DNA from: Hippophae tibetana
Lineage: Eukaryota > Streptophyta > Magnoliopsida > Rosales > Elaeagnaceae
Assembly (NCBI GenBank): GCA_037013495.1
Contig: CM072811.1
Coordinates: 20,197,659 to 20,261,658 of the forward strand
Length of the DNA: 64,000 bases
Reading direction: 5' to 3'
The notes under the pieces are model-generated. The model was given only the letters and a program-made list of their open reading frames with translations. It had not been told where the DNA came from and searched no databases. Below are positions 45,991 to 58,460 of the stretch, in pieces. A program made the translations under genes and the position numbers. Position 1 is the stretch's first letter. Every line of letters starts with the position of its first letter.

Positions 45991-45992
45991 AT

Positions 45993-46004
45993 TGGTATCA
46001 GAGC
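45993..46004 (+). other. Primer-binding site, copia (45-52 kb)
   Basis: TGGTATCAGAGC, complementary to the 3' end of initiator tRNA-Met, two bases after the 5' LTR. Confidence 0.95.
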
Positions 46005-46980
46005 TTAGGTAAGGGTCAAATTATTCAAACTAAGCACTACTTTATTCTGATCTGTATTTCCGCATATCCATTATCTTGGTATTCCACTGCAATCCTTTCC
46101 AAACCAAAACATAGTATACAATAATTTGATTATTCGGTTAAGCCATAAAATACGAATCTGTTAAGCCACAAGACATCATTTGATTAATTGAAATATGCAT
46201 CTGTAGCTTCTGATTTGTATTGCAAGATTAAAATTATTAACTTCCTTAATGGAATCATGATAATTAATTGCGGACTATTTCTGATTCAGATTAATGGCAC
46301 AATTATTTTTGCTATATTTTCAATTGTTTTATCCTTTCATCTGACTTGGTTAAGTAAAATTGTGTTTACTATATTTTTTTTTGTTAGGCCAAAAGATACT
46401 AATTAAATCATGATTAATTAAGATTAATTTAGTTAAGCCATACTTGACTTTGGACTTTGGTCAAATATTATATGGTCAATTGATTGTTTGAAGAATTAAT
46501 AAGTATGAACTAAGTCATGTTTTAAATAAATTTTTGCCAAGGATAATATCAAGTCATTATGAAGGCTTCAGATTAAGATATATTTTGAAAAATGATTAAC
46601 CAAGGTATTATCTTACCAAAGTAAGCTCTAATATGGGCGTTGATCATTTGCCAATTTATACATAGAAGATATACAAATGGTATTTGGTTATTGGACTAGC
46701 CCAAAGGAAAGACAATATTTTAGTATTGGATGTGTATACTTGTGGTAATGAATGGGTAATGGCCATTAAGTTTTGGATGTAATTAGTTAATTAGCCAAAA
46801 GAAAGGTTGATTAATTGACATAAAATGGACTATTATATTTAATTGTTACACCTATTTATCTTAGAATAATGATTGAATCCAAAGAGCATTTATTGTTCCA
46901 AGATACTTAGTAGATGGAATATGCCATATTTTGATTTTTTATTTATTTATAATTATTCGGTCACTTGATTAGTTCTTCAT
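46005..46980 (+). other. Long leader of copia element
   Basis: AT-rich, with repeated GCCAAAAGA/GCCATA words; no coding motif. Confidence 0.5.
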
Positions 46981-47930
46981 GAATATTTTTTTAGCAAATA
47001 TTACTGATCTTACAGCTCACATCAATAACATTCCAATGCTAACGGGTTCTAATTACAAGGATTGGAAAGATAATCTAGAGATTATCCTCGGGTAACTTGA
47101 CTTGGACATAACATTGCAAGAGGCCAAACCACCTGTGCCTATTGAAACTAGTTCTAAAAAGGAACAAAATGCATATGCATGGTAGATAAGGTCAAATCAA
47201 TTGTGTCTTTGGGTCATGCATAATACCATTCCTGAAAGTTTTAGGGGACCGATTTTCTGATTCCACTCTTGCTAAAGACTATCTTAAGGAACTTGAGCAG
47301 AGGTTTGTCAGGAATGAGAAGGCTGAAATATGTCTTCTATTAAACAAACTATGCATAATGAAGTACAATGGTAAGAGCAATGTTAAGGAGGAAATTCTTG
47401 AAATGATGCATAACTCTTCAAAATTGAAGGGACAAAAGCTAGTTATATCGGATGATATGCTAGTCTATTTGGCCCTTAACTCTCTTCCTGCCTTATTTGG
47501 ACAGTTCAAGGTGAGTTACAACTATCAGAAAAAATCATGGATAGTTAATGAACTCATCTCACATTGTGTTCAGAAGGAAGAGAGATTGAAGTTGGAAAAG
47601 AGTTAAAGCACAAACATTGCTTCTACCTCTAGGGGAAATAGAAATGTAAGGCCAATTTAGATGTTGCAACTACAAGTTCATAGAAGAAGCCCATAAAAGA
47701 TAAGAAACTGGTTACCAGATCGGAGCCGAATAAAGAAAAGAAGAAGGGTTGTTTCTTCTGTGGATCTGAAGAGCATATGAAGAATAATTGTACCAACTAT
47801 CATGCATGGCGTGCCAAGAAAGGTATTAATTTTTCATTTGTTGTTGAAGAAGTTAATGCAGTTTTAGTTTCTCTAGATACATGGTGAGTAGATTTGGGTA
47901 CAACTACTCACATCTTTGTGTTTATGTAGG
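46981..47930 (+). pseudogene. Copia gag and protease start
   Basis: Begins near 46980 with a gag-like NIPMLTGSNYKDWKDNLEI stretch; frame 47358-47606 has LYKMKY-type and VNELISHCVQKEERLK helices. The CCHC knuckle GCFFCGSEEHMKNNC is intact at 47747-47791. A protease-like VDLGTTTHI follows at about 47888, after a TGA. Several stops. Confidence 0.85.
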
Positions 47931-49560
47931 GTTGGCGAAGTTACCAGAAGCCAAGTGATGGTGAAATATACATTTATATGGGTGATGAATACAAGGTAGA
48001 AGTTGAAGCAATAGGGAATTTTAGATTACTTTTGAAAACTAGCTTGTATTTGGATTTGTTTGATACTTTTGTTGTACTATCTTTTAGGCGGAACTTAATT
48101 TCTGTTTTAGCATTGGAAAAATTGGGTTTTACTTGTTCATTTGGAGATAGAAAGTTTAGTTTGTATCAAAACTCCAATATGGTTACTTCTGGTTTTCTAT
48201 CTGTTTTAGATAATCTTTATGCTTTAGATATTGTTGCTTCCTATAATGAGACCTTGAATAATGAAACTCGAAACGTTAGATGAAAATTAACACATCAAGA
48301 TTCAAATACACTTTGGCATAAGAGTTTAGGTCATATTTCTCAATAGAGAATTACATGTCTTATTCAAAGTGATATTCTATGGCCTTAAGACATGTCGATT
48401 CTTGATCCGTGCATTGAGTGTGTGAAGGGAAAACAAACAAGCATGCACAAATATACAACCAATCGTATGACGGTCGTCCTTGAGCTGATACATACAGACA
48501 TATGTGGGTCTTTCCCTACAACTACTAATAATGGGCATGTATATTTTATCAGTTTCATTGACGATTATTCTAGATATTGTTATAAATTTTTAATTTAAGA
48601 AAAGGCTCATGCTTTGGACACATTTAAATCCTTCGAGGATAAAGTTGAGTTACAACTCAACAAAAGGATTAAAGGCATTAGATTAGATCATGGTGGTGAA
48701 TACTATAGTTGATATGACGGCTTAGGAGATCAACGTTTAGGGCCTTTTACTAAATTTATAAAGGAAAATGGAATTGTTCCATAGTATACAATGTTGGGTT
48801 CTCCCACAATGAAAAGTATGGTTGAAAGGTGCAATCGAACATTAATGGAGATGGTGTGGAGTATGATTTCTCATACCTTTCTTCCATTGAATCTCTAGGG
48901 AGAAGCAATTAAGACATCAATATATATTCTGAATCGGGTATCGACTAAGGTAGTTAATAAAACTCCATATGAATTGTGGACTGAGTGGAAGTCTAGTCTC
49001 CAGTACTTTAGAATCTGGGGTTGACTAGCTGAAGCTAGACCTTATAGGCCATAAGAGAAAAAGCTGGACGAAAGGATAGTTAGCTATTATTTTTTCTGAT
49101 ATGTGAAAAGGTCCCGAAGGTATAACTTTGATGATCCCACTAATAGAAAAATGTTCGAGACAAATACAGTTAAGTTCTTTGAGGATGTTATGGTTCAAGG
49201 AGAAATACAAATCAAATTGTCTTTGAAGAGAAAAAAAGATTCTCTACAAGGGGAGCCAACAATGGTACCAATTGTAATAAGAATATCTAGAGACTCATTG
49301 ATTTAGGATCATACAGTGAATCAACCTCCAGAAATGGAAGAGAATATGATACAAGACAATGTTGATGTTGAAGAGGAACCTATACCACCACCTCAAGAAC
49401 TTCAAGAAAAAATGCCTTTAAGGTGGTCCACAAGAGAGAGAATAAGTGAAAAATCCAAGTATTATGTTGTGTTCTTTCAAGAACATGAATTCGACATTGG
49501 CATGATGGAGGATGACCCTCTCAATCTCCATCAGGCTTTGGAAAGTACAAATTCTTAGAA
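47931..49560 (+). pseudogene. Copia GAG-pre-integrase and integrase
   Basis: Frame 47978-48283 ends in FRRNLISVLALEKLGFTCSF; HKSLGHIS and CIECVKGKQ give the zinc region; 48392-48598 has LELIHTDICGSF and YFISFIDDYSRY. Around 48676-48710 the second catalytic site reads LDHGGEYY, and VERCNRTLMEM follows at ~48.83 kb. Frames 49103-49558 are the variable tail, ending in PLRWSTRERI. Confidence 0.85.
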
Positions 49561-50520
49561 TGAGGAAATGAAGTCAATGTATGACAACAAAGTTTAGGAT
49601 ATCATCCCATTAACTAAAGGTGTGAAACTTATTGGTTGCAAATGGATATTTAAGACCAAGAGAGATTCAGAATGTAATGTGGAAAGATACAAAGCGCGAC
49701 TTATTGCTAAGGGATTTACATAGAAAGAAGACATTGACTTTATAGAAAATATCTCACCTGTGTCTATGAAAGATTCCTTCAGAATTATCATGGCTTTAGT
49801 GGAAAATTTTGATCTTAAGTTATACCATATGGATGTTAAGACTGCGTTTCTCAATGGTGACATTGATGAATCCATTTATATGGTGCAACCACCAAACTTT
49901 GAGTCTCATGACTCAAAGTAGATGGTTTTCAAATTAAAGAAATACATATATGGACTCAAGAAAACATCTTGATAGTAGTATTTCAAATTTCATCAAGTAA
50001 TTATCTCATTTGGATTTGAGCCTAACTTGGTGGATGACTGCATATATTGCAAGTTCAGTGGGAGCAAGTTTATGTTTCTGGTTTTATATGTTGATGATAT
50101 ATTACTTTACAGTAACAATATAAACATGGTGCTTGAAACTAAGATATTTCTTTTCAAGCATTTTGATATGAAATATCTTGGCAAAGCATCATTTTGGGGC
50201 TTTCATAACAAGCATAAATCAATAAAATTCTCAAGCGATATGGCATGGAACATTATAAACCAGGAAATATCCCTATTTCAAAAAGAGACAAATTTAGTCT
50301 TAATCAGTGTGTGAAAACAGAACTCAAGAAATAAAAAATGCACCAGATTCCATATGCTTCAGTTGTAGGAAGTTTGATGTATGCTCAGATGTGTATGTGT
50401 TTGGATATTGCATACATCACAGGAATGTTAAGCTGATATCTTAATAATCCTGGTATGGATCATTGGAGAGCAACCAAAAGGGTACTTAGGTACTTGCAAA
50501 GAATGAAGAATCATATATTG
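49561..50520 (+). pseudogene. Copia reverse transcriptase
   Basis: GCKWIFKTKRDSE, RYKARLIAKGF, YHMDVKTAFLNGDIDESIYM and, in frame 50027-50314, YVDDILLYSNN (catalytic Asp pair intact at ~50087-50113). Stops occur in GFT*KEDIDF and elsewhere, and the stretch after 50220 shifts frame. Confidence 0.85.
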
Positions 50521-50990
50521 ACATATCAAAGATCAGTTATATTTTTATGTTGGTTGAAGGAACCATTTCTTGGAGGAGTGCAAAGCAGACCATGATTGCT
50601 TCTTCCACCATAGTATTCAAATTCATTGCATGTTTTGAGGCATCGAACCATGGAATATGGCTAAGGAATGTTTTCACTGAGCTATGTATTATGGATATTA
50701 TTAAGTTGCCACTCAAGATATATTGTGACAATAATTCAGTAGTACTATATTCCAACAACAACAAGAGCTTGTCAAAATCCAAATATATCGACATTAAGTT
50801 CGTTGCTATGAAGAAAAGAGTTCAGAGTGGACTTATAAGTATTGAGCATATTGGTACAGCTTCCATGCTAGCAGATCCATTGACTAAGGGGTTGGTACCC
50901 AAACAGTTTCATGAGCATGTCGCTCACATAGGTATCTATGCTATAGAGGATTTTCAGATTTAATAGGAGTCTATATTTTATGTGTCATGT
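50521..50990 (+). pseudogene. Copia RNase H
   Basis: Frame 50547-50963: ISWRSAKQTMIASSTIVFKF, YCDNNSVVLYSNNNKS, KYIDIKFVAMKKRV and STADPLTKGL-type ending (SMLADPLTKGL). The Glu expected in the TEAE motif is Phe-like (STIVFKF), so the site is lost. Confidence 0.85.
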
Positions 50991-51431
50991 TTTATGTTTT
51001 ATATGATATACTTTTACAGATATCATGCAGTTAACTTTTATAAAAATATTCTATTATTTGTATATATCGTGCAGTTATTCAGATTTCATTTATTTAGATT
51101 TTAGTTATTCAGTTTATTATGACTTCTAATTTTTGATTGACCTCAAAATCAAATTAAGTTAAAGTGACCAAATTGGAGATAGGCATATGGATCACATTGC
51201 ATGTAATTTCCAAACTAAACATCTCCTTCATGTTTCATGTCATTTAGTTATGTTTACACTGTGATTTATGTTGGTTTAGTTTTCCTTCATGAGACGAATA
51301 CTACCTAAGTCCTTGTGAATATGGTTAATGGATGGAATTGGTTGATGACACAAAAGGCTATGATAGCACAATTTGAGTACTCAATTCGGTTTTATCAATA
51401 TATGTATATACATATAGCCCAAGTAGGAGAT

Positions 51432-52228
51432 TGTTGGAATTAATTTCAATTAATTACAACATATATGGGCTTATATGTGATATAAATATATATTGAATAA
51501 TAGACTATCAAATATATAATTAGACTCGTTATGAAGTGATAGAATTAAGTATTATTTATCGGGTTCAATATGTGTCATGAGAAGTGGGGCATTTAATGTG
51601 TATAATGCCTATTAATAACTTTATGATTTAGTGATGGACTAAATTATATAAAGTTTGAAAATAATACAATTATTCTATTGGTCCCTGAGGAACACAATTA
51701 AATATGGTAATGTTTTGTAAATAAGGAAATACTCAAATATCGGTAAGTTTTGAATTCAAAATTTAAATCCACTAAAGATTAAATAAGGAAATACTCGAAT
51801 ATAGCAAGTTTTGAATTCAAAATTTATATTCGCTAAGGATTCAATAAGAAAATAGACTACAGATCACCTCACGAAATTTAAAGGCATCTTTTCCTGTACT
51901 AGTGCCTCTTTGTCTCTCTCTCTTAATATAGTTCGGCTTTCTATATAGAAAACAAAAAATATAGAGAGAGAACTTGCCATTCGGGTATCTCTCCTTGTGC
52001 AAAACAGAACGTTGTCATTGCCGCCTCTCTTACGCTCTCCATCGGACTTGAGGGGGATTACTTAGAGATCTAAAGACTTCTAGTGATCACCAATGATTAT
52101 GTTTCTTTGGAAGATCATGGCTATGGACCAAGGTAATTTATAATTAAAGATTAAAAATTTACTAGAAGATCATAGTAAATCTAGGATTTATGAATTGCAG
52201 TATGGTCATGCTTGAAATAAATCTAACA
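51432..52228 (+). repeat. 3' LTR of copia (45-52 kb)
   Basis: 797 bases. Retains the block deleted in the 5' LTR plus an extra CAATTATTCTATTGGTCCCT segment. Confidence 0.9.
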
Positions 52229-54350
52229 TTCCAACCTTTAGTTGTGACAGTAATGTTATGCAATATTTTTTTAAAATTCACTAGTATTATTTTTCTATAG
52301 GAAGAGAGCATTTTCCATAAAAGTAATGTTACTTTCACAAAGATTAATTCTTAAATAGTTTAAAAGCTATCTTTTGAGTGCCACAAAAGTATTTTTGGAG
52401 AAGAATAAGCCTCATTTATTTGGATTAAGTTCCTAGCCAAGGACATTCACATAATTATGGAGAATTATAAGGAATTCACGTCTTTCATTAGGAGTTGCAT
52501 TACAAAATAGAAGGATATCATTGGTACAGGGAAGAAGACCAATATGAGTATTTTCTTGAGATTTTAATTTCATGAATTAATCTTGTAGATTGTGCTTTCA
52601 TAATCAGCATTAAGAGAGATTATATAGCTATTATGAATAAATATGGTGAAATTGGGTCCCCTTGTCTTAAACCTTGAGTAGGGGTGAAATTTTCAAATTT
52701 GAACTTGTTTAATAAAACAAGGTATTAAATAGTTGAGAGACATTGATGTATAATATTTCAAAATTTTATACAGAATCCCACTTTTCTTAAAATAAATAAG
52801 ATTAAATTTCATTCCATTTATTATAAGCTTTATTCATATTAATTTTTACTCTCATTAAAGTACTTATATCTTGGTTATTCCTCATAGTGGTGAGAACTTG
52901 AGCAAAAATGAAATTTTCATAAATTCACCTTTTAGGTACAAAAGTAGCACGATAAGAGGACATTAATTTATCAAGAAAAGGTCTCAATTTTCCTACTAGA
53001 ATTTTGAAATGATCTTGTAAGATACATTATAGAGGTTGATACATCTCTAGTGGGAAATTGAATTAGATTGGTTTCTTTTTTTGGAGAAGAATGATCATTG
53101 TTTATTTGAGATCTTTGTGAAACACTTTAGTAGTAAAATATTCTTGTACGGAATCTACCACTTCAATTTTAACAATATGTCAATGTTTTTTTTTTTATAG
53201 AAATACACAATCATTCCAACCATAAAGCACTTTTGATTTCTTGTTCATCAGGGGTCTTACAGAGGTAAACATGTTCCTCTGTAGTGATTATTACAGTAGG
53301 AAACAAATGACCAATGGGAAAAATTAAGTGATTTAATAGTCATAAACATAAGATTAAAATGACTCACTATTTCATAGCCTAGATAGCATTTTGTTTCCTT
53401 CTATACATAGTGGATAGATGGAAGAATCTAGTATTTATGTCACCATCTTTTACTAGATTTTTCTTGATTTTTTGTTTCCAAATAAGATCTTGTCTTTGAA
53501 CCTATTCCTAAAGTTAGATTTGTAAATTTTGAATTTTCACTATTTGCAAAGATTTTTTCAAAGAGTCTTGATTTTGTAGTTCATAGAATTTCCTTTCAAT
53601 ATCATTGATTTGAGTATAACACATTACAAATTCCCTTTTATTCCAAGTCTTTAATTTATTTACCATGATTTTCAGTTTCCTCAAAAGTTTATTTGCCCAG
53701 TTCCCACCCGCACTATGATTCCATGCTTGTTGAATAATATTTTTGCACTCATGATCTCTATTCCAAACTTCAAAAAATCTAAAAGGTCTAGGTAGGTGTT
53801 CACTTTCTTTAAACATGTCCAAAATAATAGTAGAATGGTCATAAGTAGTAAATTTTTTGTTCAAGTGAATTTAGGGCCATTAGCAACAATATCCAAAGCA
53901 CTAAGATCATCCATGAAATTTTTTAGATAGCTTTTTTGAATGTTAATACGTTTTTCACCCCATTTTTTCATCAAGAAAAAGTATCTCATTAAAATCACCA
54001 ATAACTACTGGAGGAAGCAATTACACCATAGAAATAGGCCCATAACAAAAAAAAAAATTCATTAAAAAATGGTATTGCATGTGTACAAACTAACATTCAT
54101 TTATTAAGGTTTCCATATAAGCCTCAAAATTCAACCTTCAGAAGGCGATCCGATTATTCTAGTACTTCAAAATAAACACCATTTCCAATGAAAAGAGAAA
54201 AACCGCCAGCAAGATTAACAGCAGAACAAGAAACATAAAATCTATATCCTAAACTAATAGTAAGTTAGTTGAGAAAATCACTCGAGATCTTGGGTTCTAT
54301 AATCCAAACCAATCAGGGTTTTCTTCAATTCGTCCACTATCCTCCTCATT
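52229..54350 (-). pseudogene. LINE ORF2: endonuclease and reverse transcriptase
   Basis: On the minus strand an endonuclease motif VIGDFNEILFLDEKMG lies at ~53951-54003. Frame 53514-53864 has YDHSTIILDMF (the SDH catalytic motif, Ser changed to Tyr) and RPFRFFEVW. The RT block LRQGDPISPYLFIIAI is at ~52610-52670. The catalytic FADD box has decayed to TNDILLFCNAT near 52510. The 3' continuation is cut by the copia element at 52228 and resumes at 45281. Confidence 0.85.
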
Positions 54351-55461
54351 AACCAGGTTTAATTTTAGATTTGGTTCTTGAATAAAATGAGATTTTTTAT
54401 TTGCTTTAATAAAATTTGTCCAGAAAGTCTTCTTCTTTGTGTTTTTCTTGTTCCAAGCACCGGTAATTGTTCTTGCAAGTTACAGTTTTGTGAAGAGTCA
54501 CCAATGTCATTGAACAGATTGTTTTCAGAATAAAGTGAGCATTTAGATACAGCTTCCTTTTTCGAAGGGGCTGATTCAATCTCCACTGCATACTTCCTTT
54601 TTCTTGGATTTTCCAGGGACAAGGCAGAAGTATCTTCAGCTTTCTTTTTTGTTTTTGGTTCACGTTATCTTGTAGCAGTTTTTGTTTTGGAAGTAGTTGG
54701 TTCCTTTGTCGAAGAAACAACAAAAGAATCATGAAGTAGTTTGTAATTTGTTTTGGTTGGGTTTTCAGGTTCCCTGTGATCCAATGAGACAAAGGTCTTT
54801 GCAGAGGTGAAGGCTGGTCCAGATGGTATAACTGAAGTAGTTTGAGGGAGGTTTATCTTGAGTATCCAACACTTGATTCAGGTTTACCAGGAGTCCATGT
54901 TTAGAAGCGCCTTCCTGGATGTCACCAGGTTGAGCAAAAGCTGTAAAGTTCTTAGCAAGTTCAGCTATGACATGAACAGAAGTCATAACTTGGGTATTGG
55001 CTACCACAAAATGAGTGCTTTGGATCATAGAATGGGAGGAAGGATTGGTGATCAAAAGAGGGTGATTTGTAGCAGCATCTGAGAACTCTTCAAAAGGCTT
55101 ATCTGATTTCTCACTGTTGATTTGCAATTGCTGCAGACCATGCAAGTTGTTGGCATCTACAGTGTGTGTTTCAATTCGAAGAATAGAGCTTGACATATTT
55201 GAATCTTGGAAGGCACATTCTCTGATATACGATGCAATGGGAGCATGCAAACAAAGATTAACTTTTAGCCAATTACAAAATAAACGAAACATTGCTCTAT
55301 TATCTAGAGAGATGCAAGCAGGTTTAGAAGCATTGCATTGAGCAGTAACATGTGTGATTAAGCCACACATGTGACAGAAATTAGATAATCTTTCATAGCG
55401 GAATTGGATCCACACGGGGTTATCTTCAAAACTCCTCTTCCTTAGAGTTTTTACAGCAGGA
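54351..55461 (-). pseudogene. LINE ORF1 (gag-like), 3' part
   Basis: Frame 54765-55415 begins WIQFRYERLSNFCHMCGLIT and continues HVTAQC, the CCHC knuckle of plant LINE ORF1. A Ser/Thr/Gln-rich region follows, and the basic frames at 54365-54622 (PRKRKYAVEIESAPSKKEAV) end it. The N-terminal part continues beyond the inserted copia at 60870. Confidence 0.85.
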
Positions 55462-55466
55462 AGAGG

Positions 55467-55959
55467 TGTTGAATATTGGCTCTAAAAATAACAAATTAGT
55501 GACATAATTTAGAAAAATTAGTTGCCTAATTTGTGGCATGATTTGTGGCATGATTTAAGGAAAATTAGTAGCATTATTTAAGGAAATTAATAGCCTAATT
55601 TAAGGCTTAAAGTATGGCACAATTTAGGGAAAGAGAGTCTTGCTTCATCTATAAATAAGGAAGATTTCATCCATTAAAGTACAAGTCAAAAATCAGAAAA
55701 ATCAAAGAAAGCATAAGCAAACTCAAAGAGAGAAAATACTTGTCACTTTGAGAGTTTTCTATAAGTTTGAGGAAACACTTGAGAGATATTATTAGTGAGG
55801 AAATCTGTATCTATATCCTGTATATTTTCTACTCAGTTCAAATAATATCTGCTGCCTCCCGTGGACCTATGCGAATTGCCGAACCACGTAAATTTTGTGT
55901 GTTCATTTTATCGCTTTAATATATTCACATACCACTATTTATTGCTTCCGCCCACAACA
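55467..55959 (+). repeat. 5' LTR of copia (55-61 kb)
   Basis: Begins TGTTGAATATTGGCTC, ends CCGCCCACAACA. CATCTATAAATAAGGAAG is the TATA region (about 55649). Confidence 0.95.
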
Positions 55960-55962
55960 AAT

Positions 55963-55974
55963 TGGTATCAAAGC
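55963..55974 (+). other. Primer-binding site, copia (55-61 kb)
   Basis: TGGTATCAAAGC, tRNA-Met type, three bases after the 5' LTR. Confidence 0.9.
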
Positions 55975-56319
55975 CAAATATAGCAGTATTATATATCAAA
56001 TCGAAGCTCTCGACGAGACAAACACAACGGTAAAAGAATCGCTCAAATCAGAAGTCAGAATCGCCGCTAGAAGCTGCCGGAGTGTTGCTGCCAGCATTGA
56101 GTCAACTCACCGAGTTGGACCGAGTCAACTCAGTTACTAGTGATATTTGGACCGAGTTGGTCCGTTTTTCATCCGTTTTCAGCTGAGTTGGATCTTTTCC
56201 TAGCTAATTGGACCATTCTGGATTAAACTACGGACTCTGTTTTTTCAAATAAGGTATAAAATTTGGAAAAACATTGTTTTAAGTTGTAAGTATAATTTTT
56301 TTGTTATCTGCTTGTACTT

Positions 56320-57300
56320 ATGGCTGATAAAAGAGAGATCGAAGAAGGTAAACAAGTTGACCATAGAATTTATGGCAAGCCAAGTTTTTCTACTCGAAGA
56401 ACTATGTTGTCCAACACAAAGTTTGAGGTGAAGAAATTTGATGGCACCAATAACTTTGGCATGTGGCAATGTGAGGTATTAGATCTATTCTTTCGAGAAG
56501 GATCTAATATAGCCTTGGAGACTAGGCCAGGAGATTATTAAAATGAAGATTGGAATTATGTAAACCGACAAGCTTGTGGCACAATTCAATTATGCTTAGG
56601 AAAAGATCTGAAGTACTTTGTCTTGAAAGAGAATGTAGTCGTAGTTCTCTGGAAGAAACTAGAGGACAAGTACATGACGAAAAGTATTGAGAACAGACTC
56701 TACTTGAAGAAGAAACTTTTCCGTTTCCAATACAAGAAAGGTACCCCTATGATTGAGCACTTAGATAATTTCAATAAAATTTTGGCCGATCTGCAAAATT
56801 TAGATGTTGAAATTATCGATGAAGATAAAGCTTTGTTGTTGCTGAATTCATTACCTGAGAGCTATGAGCATTCAACCACAACCTTTTATATGGAAAGGAT
56901 GAGGTTAAGTTCGTAGAAGTTTCAAATACTTTGGTAAATAATGAGTACCGGAAGAAGGATCAACATGATCACAAAGACTCAATATCAGAAGCATTGACGG
57001 CATCCAGAGGTAGGACCAACAACAAAAAATCTGGCGGATCAAATAATAGGGGGCAATCCAGATCAAAGTCTAGAGGAGATTCATCTAGAAGACGTCCTAC
57101 AAAGGACGAGTGTGCCTATTGTCACCAGAAAGGGCACTGGAAGAAAGATTGTCCAAACAAGGACAAGTCAAATGCAAGGCCGATGAAGATGAAGAATCAA
57201 CCTTTTCAGTTTCATCATCAAAAATCTACTCAGATAAGTGGATCCTTGATTCTGGCTGTTCTTATCATATGTGTCCAAACAGACATTAGTTTTCGAGTTT
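56320..57300 (+). pseudogene. Copia gag and protease (55-61 kb)
   Basis: Frame 56320-56541 opens gag (MADKREIEE..FEVKKFDGTNNFGMW), is stopped by TAA at 56539, and resumes in the same frame at 56623 (YLKKKLFRFQYKKGTPMIEH). A frame change follows near 56916. Frame 56931-57380 has the intact knuckle CAYCHQKGHWKKDC. The protease WILDSGCSYHMC is readable at ~57240-57280 in another frame. Confidence 0.9.
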
Positions 57301-57379
57301 TGAAGAGCTCGATGGAGGAGTTGTGCTTATGGGCAACGACAATGCCTGTCAAACAAAAGGGATCGGAACAGTACGACTA

Positions 57380-58460
57380 AAGATGCACGATGGTACAATC
57401 AGATGACTTACAAATGTAAGGTATATTCATGACCTAAAGAAAAACCTTATTTCTTTAGGTATTCTAGATTCTGATGCTTACAAGGTAACATTGGAAAATG
57501 GTGTCTTAAAAGTTGTACGAGGTGCATTTGTAGCGATGAAGGGTACTCGGAAGGCGAACTTGTATTTCCTAGATGGGAGTACAGTTACAGGAAGAGCAGT
57601 TGTCTCAAGTAGTTTTGAAGAAAAGACAAATGATTCTTCCCGCCTGTGGCACATGCGCTTAGGGCATGTCGGTGAAAAGGCTTTGCAAGGCTTAATGAAG
57701 CAAGGTCTTTTGAAAGGTGCCAAGATTGGAAAGTTTGATTTCTGCGAGCATTGTGTAATGGGAAAACAAACAAGAGTCAAGTTCGGCACTGCCATTCATC
57801 GTACTAAAGGATCTCTTGATTATATTCACACGGATGTTTGGGGACCTTCAAAGAATGCTTCACTTGGAGGTAAACGCTGGTTTGTGACTTTTATTGATGA
57901 TTTCTCTAGATATGTCTGGATATACACTATGAGTCACAAAGATGAAATTTTGGATATCTTTCTTAAATGGAAGAAAATGATCGAGACTCAGACAGGTAGG
58001 AAAACTAAAAGGCTCAGATCTGATAATGGTGGCGAGTATAAATCAGATCCCTTCTTTAAAGTTTGTCAAGATGAAGGGATAATCAGACATTTTTCAGTTC
58101 CTCGTACACCACACCAGAATGGAGTTACAGAACGAATGAATCGTACTTTGGTTGAGAAAGTTTGATGTATGCTATCTCAATCCAAATTGAGCAAGGCATT
58201 TTGGGTTGAGGCTTTGTCATATGCAACTCATATAGTTAACAGACTTCCTGCGACTGAATTAAATGGAAAATCTCCTAAAGAATATTTGGATGTCCAACAT
58301 ATTTTCATGTTAGTGAATCCAAACTGGATCCTAGAGCAAAAAAAGCTATTTTCTTGGGCTTTAAGGAAGGAGTTAAAGGATTTCGACTTTGGTGTGGTGA
58401 ATCCAAGAAGATCGTCTTAAGCCAAGATGTTACATTCGACGAGTCTGTTATGCTGAGATA
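57380..58460 (+). pseudogene. Copia GAG-pre-integrase and integrase (55-61 kb)
   Basis: Frame 57491-58165 is long and well preserved: LWHMRLGHVGEKALQGLMKQ, FCEHCVMGKQ, YIHTDVWGPSK, RSDNGGEYKSD and PHQNGVTERMNRTL supply the zinc site and the DDE triad. TGA at 58163 interrupts; frame 58169-58420 continues with AFWVEALSYATHIVNRLP. Confidence 0.92.

Larger units (their letters stand above)
45282..52228 (+). mobile_element. Ty1/copia retrotransposon inserted in LINE
   Basis: LTRs 45282-45990 and 51432-52228 begin TGTTGGAATTAATTTCAATT and end ATCTAACA. Flanks TTACA and TTCCA agree at 4 of 5 bases. Primer site and polypurine tract (CAAGTAGGAGAT before 51432) are present. The + strand carries gag, protease, integrase, RT and RNase H with many stops. 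Confidence 0.9.

Noticed and set aside
45993..46004. tRNA gene
   Set aside because: Only the 12-base primer-binding complement is present, no cloverleaf.
54858..55341. Two plus-strand frames of 74 codons
   Set aside because: Opposite strand of LINE ORF1, which has the CCHC knuckle.
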